From the NCBI GenBank assembly GCA_965365465.1, contig CBDUBU010000234.1, positions 1-6,570 on the forward strand: a DNA stretch of 6,570 nt. The letters run 5' to 3'. Origin of the DNA: CBDUBU01 sp965365465 (GTDB taxonomy: Bacteria; Bacteroidota; Rhodothermia; Rhodothermales; DASSAV01). The notes beneath the pieces are model-generated. The model saw only the letters and a list, made by a program, of their open reading frames with translations. It made no database searches and was not told where the DNA came from. The position numbers and the translations under genes were made by a program. Shown here piece after piece: positions 1-5,833 of this stretch. The number at the start of each line of letters is the position of its first letter. Position 1 is the first letter of the stretch.

Positions 1-1
1 G

Positions 2-88
2 GATAAACTGTGGCGCAGCGCTCTCCGCAAGATGGGGGGCGAATATGCTGTCCTTGCCAATTTCCCCGACGACCCCCGGATGAACTGA
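2..88 (+). CDS. C-terminal end of an unidentified protein (5' part outside the window)
   Basis: An open frame enters from the left edge and stops at TGA (86-88). It encodes 28 residues: DKLWRSALRKMGGEYAVLAN followed by FPDDPRMN. The mix of a basic, amphipathic helix-like segment and a Pro/Asp-rich tail reads like a real protein end. The neighbouring frames at this spot give low-complexity, Arg/Pro-rich translations. I do not recognise the family. The gene ends 114 bases before the pncB start on the same strand, so it could be cotranscribed with pncB, but nothing proves this. No terminator hairpin is evident between them. Confidence 0.5.
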   Translation, partial: DKLWRSALRKMGGEYAVLANFPDDPRMN

Positions 89-202
89 GAAAGGATCGCC
101 CTGGCGTGACTGAACCTCTCTGTGTCGTTCGTGGCTTTCAATTCCCGGCGTCTTCACGTCCGCTTGATTCATGGCTTCCGCTCTCAGGTAAAACAGTCAA
201 AT

Positions 203-1576
203 ATGAAACACACGACCTGGCTGAACGACGATAACGCAGCGCTTTTTACCGACCTGTACCAGTTGACTATGCTTCAGGCTTACTACCGGGAGCGTATGTT
301 TGAAACGGCTGTATTTGACCTGTTCGTCCGCCGGCTTCGTCACCGCAACTTCCTTATTGCCTGCGGCCTCGACACGGTGCTCCACTATCTGGAGAACCTG
401 CATTTTCCGGAGCACGCCCTGGAGCACCTGGCTTCGCTCGGCCTCTTTGAAGCCGATTTCATCGAATGGCTGGCCGACTTCCGATTCACGGGCGAGGTTT
501 ACGCCGTTCGGGAAGGAACGCCCATCTTCGCTGACGAACCGATCCTGGAGGTCGTTGCCCCCATAGGAGAAGCGCAACTCGTCGAGACCTTCCTCCTCAA
601 TCAGATCACTTTTCAGACCGGTATTGCCTCAAAGGCCATCCGGGTGGTGTATGCCGCACAGGGAAGATCGGTTGCCGACTTTGGAATGCGGCGTATGCAT
701 GGCGGCGATGCCGCGCTGAAGGCAGCGCGCGCCTGTCACATTGCCGGGGTTGAAACGACCTCCAACGTACTGGCCGGCCAGATCTACGGCCTTCCGGTTT
801 CCGGCACGATGGCCCACAGCTACATCGAAGCACACGACCTCGAAGAAGATGCTTTCCGGTCGTTTGCGTCGATCTATCCCGACACGACGCTTCTGGTAGA
901 CACCTATGATACCCTGGAAGGGGTAGATAAAGTCATTTCGCTTTCCCGTGCTGAAGGCAGCATAAACCCTGTAGGCGCCATCCGCCTCGACTCCGGCAAC
1001 CTTGCAGACCTTGCCCGGCAGGCGCGCTCAAAACTTGACCGGGCAGGACTGAGTGAGGTGCAAATCGTTGCCAGCGGCAGCCTCGATGAGTATTCCATCC
1101 TGGAACTTGTCTCGCAGAAAGCGCCCATAGACGGGTTCGGAGTCGGCACAAGGATGGGAACGATGTCTGACCAGCCATACCTCGATACAGCCTACAAGCT
1201 TTCTGCCTACGCAGGCAAGTGCCGGATGAAGCTGGCCGCAGAAAAATCCAACCTGCCCTGCCGCAAACAGGTGTACCGTCACTTCAAACAGAACCGGGCC
1301 ATACGGGACGTGATCGCGGAAGCAGAGGAACCGCAAGAAGGCGTTGCACTCCTTGAATGCGTTATGCACAGAGGGCGCCGGACGGCTGCAGGAAATGCGG
1401 CGCTCTCTGCAATAAAGTCCTACTGTCAAACGGCTGTAGCTACCCTTCCTGAATCTCTTTTTTCGCTTGAGCAGGTCCAATCTCCCTACCTGGTTGAACC
1501 AAGCGACAACCTGAATGCCCTCATGGAACGCTTGCGCGCGGATCTCGCGCGTACGGAAGCTGATGCCCGCCGTTGA
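203..1576 (+). CDS. pncB: Nicotinate phosphoribosyltransferase
   Basis: A 457-residue cytoplasmic enzyme of the Preiss-Handler NAD salvage route. It joins nicotinate to PRPP with ATP hydrolysis, giving nicotinate mononucleotide. Family signatures run in order: the N-terminal TDLYQLTM (16-23), DFGMRRMHG (159-167), GTMAHSYIE (201-209) with His205 at the place of the autophosphorylated histidine, RLDSGNL (261-267) of the PRPP/phosphate-binding barrel, GFGVGTRM (311-318), and KSNLPCRKQVYR (348-359) from the C-terminal domain. The length is normal and the gene looks intact. The frame is open upstream to a GTG at 122, but the ATG at 203 is preferred because the family begins shortly before TDLYQLTM and the extra 27 residues look unrelated. 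The ribosome site is weak (AGG at 186-188, 14 bases upstream). It converges with the minus-strand gene ending at 1616. Confidence 0.95.
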   Translation: MKHTTWLNDDNAALFTDLYQLTMLQAYYRERMFETAVFDLFVRRLRHRNFLIACGLDTVLHYLENLHFPEHALEHLASLGLFEADFIEWLADFRFTGEVYAVREGTPIFADEPILEVVAPIGEAQLVETFLLNQITFQTGIASKAIRVVYAAQGRSVADFGMRRMHGGDAALKAARACHIAGVETTSNVLAGQIYGLPVSGTMAHSYIEAHDLEEDAFRSFASIYPDTTLLVDTYDTLEGVDKVISLSRAEGSINPVGAIRLDSGNLADLARQARSKLDRAGLSEVQIVASGSLDEYSILELVSQKAPIDGFGVGTRMGTMSDQPYLDTAYKLSAYAGKCRMKLAAEKSNLPCRKQVYRHFKQNRAIRDVIAEAEEPQEGVALLECVMHRGRRTAAGNAALSAIKSYCQTAVATLPESLFSLEQVQSPYLVEPSDNLNALMERLRADLARTEADARR

Positions 1577-1615
1577 AAAGCATCCTTCAAGCGCTGTCAG
1601 TTCCCGCAGAGCGCA

Positions 1616-2173
1616 TCAGTCCACAGAATAGCCTCTCAATTCTTCGAGGATGCCATAGAGAACATATTCCAGAGCCTGCCGGTGAGGCAAGTCTACAGTG
1701 GTTGCCTCAGTCTTGAGCAACACCGTGTTCGTCTGCCGATCTTCCGTATACTCTTTAAGGACGCTGATGCACTTTGCAAAGGAGAGTGCGCTTCCGAGTA
1801 AGTCTGCATACGGTTGCCCTGGCGAAGCGCCTTCCGCATCAGAACTGCATTCTGATTCCTCCCACCTGGGTTTCCGCTTCCACTCCGGGAGAACCTCAAT
1901 TCCGTGCAGACTGATTCCGGGTATAGCAAAGGCTGCCGGCCTGCTCCTTTTGGGTTGCGATGAAGTCGCTTTGCCTTCTGTCTGTTGCTGACGCGACCAT
2001 CCGTACAGGAGAAACCCGAGGAAACGCCGCCCCTCATCACGATCAAAAGCAAGCGATTTTCCGCCCACCGACAGGGTAACGGCCTCTTTCGTTACGTAAC
2101 AATGGTCGATCAGTTCACGTTCGAGCGCCTGTTCGATCAGGTCTCCGAGAGATTCATCTGCTGGGCTAGGCAC
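1616..2173 (-). CDS. Hypothetical protein, 185 residues, family not recognised
   Basis: A soluble-looking protein without signal peptide, membrane segment or known catalytic motif. The start is the GTG at 2173, the only usual start codon before an in-frame stop at 2210-2212. No clear Shine-Dalgarno sequence precedes it. The translation has an acidic helix (SLGDLIEQALERELIDH, 8-24), a strand-rich piece ending in a helix with FLLYGW (54-59), a Lys/Pro/Ser-rich linker (about 65-115), and a C-terminal part ending in a helix with EYVLYGILEEL (169-179). The two LYG-containing helices and the strands before them resemble each other, which suggests an internal duplication. Helix and linker composition support real coding over the opposite-strand frames. 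It converges tail to tail on pncB, 39 bases apart. I offer no function. Confidence 0.7.
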   Translation of the reverse strand: MPSPADESLGDLIEQALERELIDHCYVTKEAVTLSVGGKSLAFDRDEGRRFLGFLLYGWSRQQQTEGKATSSQPKRSRPAAFAIPGISLHGIEVLPEWKRKPRWEESECSSDAEGASPGQPYADLLGSALSFAKCISVLKEYTEDRQTNTVLLKTEATTVDLPHRQALEYVLYGILEELRGYSVD

Positions 2174-2335
2174 AGTGGTAGAAAAATGGTGAAGAGTATG
2201 AGGGAATCCCTACTGTTTATGGTATCGTCCCTGTTTCGGAATACTTAACGAGAATACCCTTTGAAAGAGGCTCGTATGACGTGGGGCCAAGTCAAGCACT
2301 GTTCATACAGGCTTATCAAGATTTTCGAGAATCCC

Positions 2336-2368
2336 GTTGCAAACTTATGCCCGAACTTCCTAATTTAT
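2336..2368 (+). promoter_or_regulatory. Candidate tRNA promoter, Bacteroidota-like
   Basis: GTTG (2336-2339) and TAATTTAT (2361-2368) are 21 bases apart. They partly match the known Bacteroidota -33 TTTG and -7 TAnnTTTG boxes, with one and two mismatches at fixed positions. Transcription would then begin near 2375 and give a 5' leader of about 65 bases before the tRNA. This is a weak, position-based guess; the consensus itself applies only if the host belongs to that phylum. Confidence 0.2.
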
Positions 2369-2406
2369 GTGGTCTTGCGCTACAGCAATGGTTGCTATCC
2401 GAGGAT

Positions 2407-2430
2407 GGAGGCTACACCTCCAGTCTGGAG
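2407..2430 (+). repeat. Two mutually exclusive hairpins in the tRNA leader
   Basis: GGAGG (2407-2411) can pair with CCTCC (2417-2421) around a five-base loop. CTCCAG (2418-2423) is also complementary to CTGGAG (2425-2430), leaving only one base between the arms, so in RNA some inner pairs would open. The two stems share bases 2418-2421 and cannot form together. The CCTCC arm is also complementary to GGAGG at the 5' end of the tRNA (2441-2445). A role in processing or folding is possible but unproven. Confidence 0.4.
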
Positions 2431-2440
2431 CAATTATAAT

Positions 2441-2527
2441 GGAGGGGTGCCAGAGCGGTTGAATGGGACGGTCTCGAAAACCGTTGTGCCCGTACGGGCA
2501 CCGTGGGTTCGAATCCCACCCCCTCCG
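2441..2527 (+). tRNA. tRNA-Ser (anticodon CGA)
   Basis: A complete 87-base class II tRNA. The acceptor stem pairs GGAGGGG (2441-2447) with CCCCTCC (2520-2526), followed by discriminator G2527, typical of serine tRNAs. The anticodon stem is ACGGT/ACCGT (2468-2472 and 2480-2484) around loop CTCGAAA, placing anticodon CGA at 2475-2477, which reads UCG. The long variable arm is the perfect palindrome GTGCCCGTACGGGCAC (2486-2501). The T arm is GTGGG-TTCGAAT-CCCAC (2503-2519). The 3' CCA is not encoded (CCT follows), so it must be added by a nucleotidyltransferase. A strong terminator follows within ten bases, so it is probably a single-gene transcript. Confidence 0.97.
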
Positions 2528-2534
2528 CCTTTCG

Positions 2535-2574
2535 CGGCTCAGATGATGGGAAAAGTCATCTGAGCCGGTTTTTT
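2535..2574 (+). terminator. Rho-independent terminator of tRNA-Ser
   Basis: A perfect 12-base-pair stem: CGGCTCAGATGA (2535-2546) pairs with TCATCTGAGCCG (2556-2567) around a nine-base loop. One G and six T residues (2569-2574) follow. Stem, loop size and T tract fit an intrinsic terminator. It isolates the tRNA from the lipoprotein gene starting at 2620, which therefore needs its own promoter or read-through. Confidence 0.93.
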
Positions 2575-2619
2575 ATCTGCTCGTTGCTGATTAACCTACA
2601 CCAATACCTGTTGGAAATC

Positions 2620-3462
2620 ATGAATATCAATGTTTTGATACCATCCAGGAGCATCCGTCCCGTCCTTACGCTTTTGACAGGCTTATCCCTCAGCATCGGC
2701 CTCACTTCCTGCAGCAATTCAGGACAATCGGTAAACAGACAGGTTGAAGAACGTGTTAACCGGTGGGAAGTCCACGATATGAGCCGCCCGAAACCACCCG
2801 TCGTCACACCCGGCGCGTTTAGCACGCAAGAGCGTGCGGGAGAGCCTCCCTCGGATGCCATTGTGCTTTTCGGCGGCAACGACCTTGCCCGGTGGGAGGC
2901 TGCGCAGGGCGGTCCCGCCAAATGGACTGTCGAAAACGGATATATGGAAGTCGTCAAGGGAGCCGGGCCGCTCCGGACGAAACAGAGCTTTGGAGACATC
3001 CAGCTTCACGTGGAATGGCAAGTGCTCCCTGGGGCTACGGGCGAAGGCCAGAACCGTGAGAACAGCGGCATTTTTCTTATGAATACCTACGAAGTGCAGG
3101 TGCTCGACTCTTACAAAAACGAAACCTATGCTGACGGCCAGGCTGCGTCTCTGTACGGGCAGTATCCTCCTCAAGTGAACGCAATGCGCCCTCCGGGAGA
3201 GTGGCAGGTATACGATATCATTTTCCGCAGGCCACACTTCGATGCAAAAGGCGCACTGCTCCAGCCGGCGCGCGTGACCGTGTTGCACAACGGGGTGCTG
3301 GTTCAAAACGACGTTGCATTAACCGGTCCTACCGGCCACCATGCCCGGCCTCCGTACCAGGCGCATCCCGACAAGATGCCGCTGTCCCTGCAAGACCACG
3401 GCAATCCCGTGCGATTCAGAAACATCTGGGTCCGGGAGTTGAGCGAAACCAACCAGATGTAA
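2620..3462 (+). CDS. Lipoprotein with 3-keto-disaccharide hydrolase (DUF1080) domain
   Basis: A 280-residue predicted lipoprotein. A basic N-terminus and hydrophobic stretch (about 12-28) lead to a lipobox, GLTSC, with Cys31 as the lipidation site. The mature protein is thus anchored on a membrane and faces the periplasm or outside. The rest is one concanavalin-like jelly-roll domain of the PF06439 family: FGGNDLARWE (84-93), WTVENGYMEV (102-111), a RTKQSFGDIQLHVEW strand pair (119-133), NSGIFL (148-153), YEVQVLDS (157-164) and a C-terminal PVRFRNIWVREL (263-274). Family members hydrolyse 3-keto-glycosides made by glycoside 3-oxidoreductases; the substrate here is unknown. The start at 2620 is chosen because the frame extends upstream only through the terminator and tRNA. 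The GGA at 2613-2615 is a weak ribosome site. No partner oxidoreductase is in view. Confidence 0.9.
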   Translation: MNINVLIPSRSIRPVLTLLTGLSLSIGLTSCSNSGQSVNRQVEERVNRWEVHDMSRPKPPVVTPGAFSTQERAGEPPSDAIVLFGGNDLARWEAAQGGPAKWTVENGYMEVVKGAGPLRTKQSFGDIQLHVEWQVLPGATGEGQNRENSGIFLMNTYEVQVLDSYKNETYADGQAASLYGQYPPQVNAMRPPGEWQVYDIIFRRPHFDAKGALLQPARVTVLHNGVLVQNDVALTGPTGHHARPPYQAHPDKMPLSLQDHGNPVRFRNIWVRELSETNQM

Positions 3463-3500
3463 TGCCTCGGATAGCGCAATCTGCATCCGAAAGCCTTTGT

Positions 3501-3521
3501 AAAAGGCGCGCCACGCCTTTT
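3501..3521. terminator. Candidate bidirectional terminator between convergent genes
   Basis: AAAAGGCG (3501-3508) and CGCCTTTT (3514-3521) form a perfect 8-base-pair inverted repeat around a five-base loop. The A and T ends are part of the stem, so each strand ends in a short T run. It lies in the 62-base gap between the stop of the DUF1080 gene (3462) and the stop of glycerate kinase (3525), so it could serve both. An alternative stem, GCCTTT (3493-3498) with AAAGGC (3502-3507), competes with it. The T tract is short, so efficiency is uncertain. Confidence 0.5.
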
Positions 3522-3524
3522 GGG

Positions 3525-4856
3525 TCAAAAGAAAGTGTCATGGTTCGATGCGATCAGCGCAATCTGTACGTCCATCACGTTAGTGTGCGTCGCGCCGGTA
3601 ATCAGAAGAGAGCCGGCTTCCTGGAAGAAGGTGTAGGCATCGTTGTTGGCGAGGTAGTATTCCGGCATGGTTCCGCGCTCGCGGGCGGCAGAGGCCGTTT
3701 CAGTCGTAGCCCATGCGCCTGCCGCCTCCGTAGGGCCGTCGCGTCCGTCTGTGCCGCCGCTCAAGAGCACGGCAAGGCCGCGAAACCCTTCCAGGCTGAG
3801 GGCAGCGGCGAGCGCAACTTCCTGATTACGCCCACCTTTTCCTTTTCCGCGTACGGTAACGGTCGTCTCGCCGCCCCAGAGCAGACAGAGGGGCTGCATT
3901 GCTTTTGCATCGCGTACTTCTTGCGCAAGTCTTTTTCCTACATCCCGCGCCTCTCCTGTAACATCCTCAGCAACGATGCACGCTGCGTAACCGCGCGCCA
4001 GTGCTTCCTCCCGCGCCCCTCGCAGCGCATCGCGGTTGGCAGCGATCACCTCAGCCCTTACATGTTCAAACAAGGCGCTTTCAGGCTTGGGAGTCTCCAG
4101 CGCAGGCTCCTGCATCCCTGCCTGCAAATAGGTGCGCACGTTTTCAGGAGTCTGATTCCACAATCTGTGACGGCGAAGCACATCGACGGCATCGCTGAAC
4201 GAAGTGGGGTCCGGCGTCGCAGGCCCGCCGGCGATCACTGACAGGTCATTGCCCACCACGTCTGAAACGACCAGCGCGAGCACCTCTGCCGGCGCAGCAG
4301 CTTGCGCGAGACGACCGCCGCCAATACGCAACAGGTGCTTCCGCACGGCATTCATGTCGTGTATGTCGGCTCCCCCTTCGAGCAGCAGCCTGAAGGTGTA
4401 TTGCGTGTCCTCCAGAAGCAGCCCGGGCGCAGGATCTGCGCAGAGCGCCGTCCCTCCTCCTGAGACCAAAACAAGCAACAGATCGTCCCGACCACAGGTG
4501 TCCGCCAGAGCAAGGATGCGCCGCGCCGCACGTATGCTGGAGGCATCCGGGATCGGGTGCCCACCTTCCATGACCCGAATCCGGCGGGGCGCAGGCAACC
4601 GTTTGGGAAACACCTCCCGGTATCCTTTCGGCACGACAACAGCACCCGTGTCGATCCGCTGCCCAAGCTGCGCCTCGACAGTCCCGGCCATAGCCATCGC
4701 TGCCTTGCCCATTCCCACGACTACGACACGCCGATAGGCGCTAATTTCACGGCTGATCCATTGAAGCCACGCAGACCTGTTGAGCAATTTATCTGCCTGA
4801 ACGTACCCTACCCCGGCCTCAAAGATAGAACAGGCATCTCTGATAAGTCTTCTCAT
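3525..4856 (-). CDS. Glycerate 2-kinase, MOFRL family
   Basis: A 443-residue cytoplasmic kinase of the DUF4147/MOFRL type (GckA/TtuD-like), which phosphorylates D-glycerate to 2-phosphoglycerate. The N-terminal Rossmann-like domain shows VVVVGMGKAAMAMAG (44-58, with Lys51), GGHPIPD (98-104), LVSGGGTAL (130-138), and VVSDVVGNDLSVIAGGP (196-212). The C-terminal MOFRL domain shows WGGETTVTV (327-335), GKGKGGRNQE (337-346), SGGTDGRDGPT (366-376) and TGATHTNVMD (420-429). Length and motifs are complete. The frame is open further upstream to 4979, but that would overlap the preceding gene, and the family begins near MRRLIRDA. The ATG at 4856 has AAGGA (4867-4871) ten bases upstream. It is the last gene of the minus-strand cluster, 61 bases after the barrel-like gene. 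Confidence 0.93.
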   Translation of the reverse strand: MRRLIRDACSIFEAGVGYVQADKLLNRSAWLQWISREISAYRRVVVVGMGKAAMAMAGTVEAQLGQRIDTGAVVVPKGYREVFPKRLPAPRRIRVMEGGHPIPDASSIRAARRILALADTCGRDDLLLVLVSGGGTALCADPAPGLLLEDTQYTFRLLLEGGADIHDMNAVRKHLLRIGGGRLAQAAAPAEVLALVVSDVVGNDLSVIAGGPATPDPTSFSDAVDVLRRHRLWNQTPENVRTYLQAGMQEPALETPKPESALFEHVRAEVIAANRDALRGAREEALARGYAACIVAEDVTGEARDVGKRLAQEVRDAKAMQPLCLLWGGETTVTVRGKGKGGRNQEVALAAALSLEGFRGLAVLLSGGTDGRDGPTEAAGAWATTETASAARERGTMPEYYLANNDAYTFFQEAGSLLITGATHTNVMDVQIALIASNHDTFF

Positions 4857-4917
4857 GATGCGCGAATCCTTGTCGAGAGGACTGGAAAAGCCGCCGGGAT
4901 TTAAAGGAGAAATCGTT

Positions 4918-5784
4918 TCATTTCCCAAAGTTATACGCAAAACTGAGCAAAGGAAAGAACGGGAATCCTTCCGCGTCATCCAGAATAAACGGCGACGTTA
5001 TCAGCCCCAGGTCTGCCGAAAGCCGCTCTCCGAAAAACCGGATCCCTCCGGAGAGCAGTATACCTTCGGCTACGCCCACCAGCACGTAGTTTTCCGTAAG
5101 CAGCTTGACGTTGTTTGATAACTGATACTCCCCGCCCAACATCAAGGCAGGACTGTTCTCCACTTTATCGTCGCTGAAGGCAAAGCCGATTCCTGCAGTG
5201 AACGCTTTCTCCGTAGACCCTATCGTTCCGGCTCCGTAAAGAAGCCCTCCATATTCCCTTCCCCCGGTTGACGTAATGGCAAGCACGCCCACCGACGCGC
5301 TATTCCGCCCCCGGTTGTACACCGTTATTTTGGGAGCGGCATATACCACCTGTTCCGAGCCGGGAAGCAGGGATATGCCTCCCGCCAGGGTGACGCGGTC
5401 GCCAACCCCTATTCCTACGAAAGGGAAAAACACATAATAGTCAGCGAAGTAACCTTGCCCCCTGCCGAGCGGCCTGCCGGTCGGAGCAAAAAACAGCCGC
5501 GTTCGGTTGGGATCATTTCTTCTAAAAACGCCGTCCACGACAGCGCCTTCCAGAGGACGAATAGAACGGACCTGCCGTCGGGGAATGCGCATTTGCAAGC
5601 CTGCCGCAGTGCGGAATTGATACGTGCTGTCGTCTGCCGCCTCGATATACCCTACGACGCTTGATCCATCGGCAAGGCTTACGCGAACAGCCGTCGTGTC
5701 TGCATCCTGCTGCGCATATGCCGGCAGCGCGGTTGCAAGACCTCCCAGGACAAGAAAGATGCAAACGCAAAGCAATCTGGACAA
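4918..5784 (-). CDS. Secreted, outer-membrane-barrel-like protein of unknown function
   Basis: A 288-residue exported protein. An N-terminal signal peptide (1-24) ends in ALPAYA, with likely cleavage before QQDAD. Residues 33-78 (VRVSLADGSSVVGYIEAADD, then a strand ending IPRRQVRSIRPL) look like a small all-beta DG-x-x-x-x-G-x-I module often found at the start of FCB-group envelope proteins. The rest alternates Gly-rich and aromatic strands (YFADYYVFFPFVGIGVGDRV, GGEYQLSNNVKLLTENYVLV, LLSGGIRFFGERLSADLG) and ends with FPLLSFAYNFGK, the pattern of an outer-membrane beta barrel. The start is TTG at 5784, because AAGGAG lies six bases upstream and the signal peptide then begins at residue 1. The frame extends to 5844 but would overlap the upstream gene. 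I recognise no substrate or partner. Confidence 0.82.
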   Translation of the reverse strand: MSRLLCVCIFLVLGGLATALPAYAQQDADTTAVRVSLADGSSVVGYIEAADDSTYQFRTAAGLQMRIPRRQVRSIRPLEGAVVDGVFRRNDPNRTRLFFAPTGRPLGRGQGYFADYYVFFPFVGIGVGDRVTLAGGISLLPGSEQVVYAAPKITVYNRGRNSASVGVLAITSTGGREYGGLLYGAGTIGSTEKAFTAGIGFAFSDDKVENSPALMLGGEYQLSNNVKLLTENYVLVGVAEGILLSGGIRFFGERLSADLGLITSPFILDDAEGFPFFPLLSFAYNFGK

Positions 5785-5790
5785 TGTTTT

Positions 5791-5796
5791 CTCCTT
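5791..5796 (-). promoter_or_regulatory. Shine-Dalgarno site fixing a TTG start
   Basis: On the minus strand AAGGAG is followed by six bases (AAAACA) and TTG at 5784. This is the strongest ribosome binding site in the window. It decides the start of the barrel-like gene in favour of TTG over the upstream ATG at 5844, which would add 20 polar residues before the signal peptide. Confidence 0.8.
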
Positions 5797-5833
5797 CGGA
5801 TGAACACGAAAAAACCTTCGATACCCACAGGAA

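Larger units (their letters stand above)
2174..2440. other. Non-coding intergenic stretch between two divergent units
   Basis: These 267 bases separate the minus-strand hypothetical gene (start at 2173) from the plus-strand tRNA-Ser gene, so they must hold promoters for both directions. I find no protein-coding frame that looks real; the open frames here run into the tRNA gene or the opposite-strand gene. The right end (2407-2430) contains two overlapping inverted repeats. A TATAAT at 2435-2440 abuts the mature tRNA and is too close to serve as its -10 box. Confidence 0.6.

Noticed and set aside
122..202. GTG at 122 as the pncB start
   Set aside because: It adds 27 residues not typical of the family and has no ribosome binding site; the ATG at 203 fits the usual N-terminus.
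1560..1619. Inverted repeats between pncB and the convergent gene (CTGATGC/GCATCAG and GCGCT/AGCGC)
   Set aside because: The stems are short, the loops are large, the two pairings overlap and there is no T tract, so it is not a convincing terminator.
2435..2440. TATAAT box directly before the tRNA
   Set aside because: It touches the mature 5' end, so transcription from it would start inside the tRNA.
2441..2527. tRNA-Ser gene as an integration site for a mobile element
   Set aside because: The 3' end of the tRNA is not repeated elsewhere in the window, and there is no integrase or phage-like gene.
2719..3306. Minus-strand frame of 195 residues opposite the lipoprotein gene
   Set aside because: No recognisable motifs, and it lies fully inside a gene with a lipobox and a conserved domain.
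3201..4241. Long plus-strand open frame (346 residues) running from the DUF1080 gene into the region opposite glycerate kinase
   Set aside because: It overlaps two well-recognised genes in other frames, and its translation is Arg/Ala/Pro-rich without any family motif.
4204..4737. Plus-strand open frame of 177 residues opposite glycerate kinase
   Set aside because: Ser/Thr/Pro/Arg-rich shadow of a high-GC coding strand; the minus strand carries conserved kinase motifs across it.
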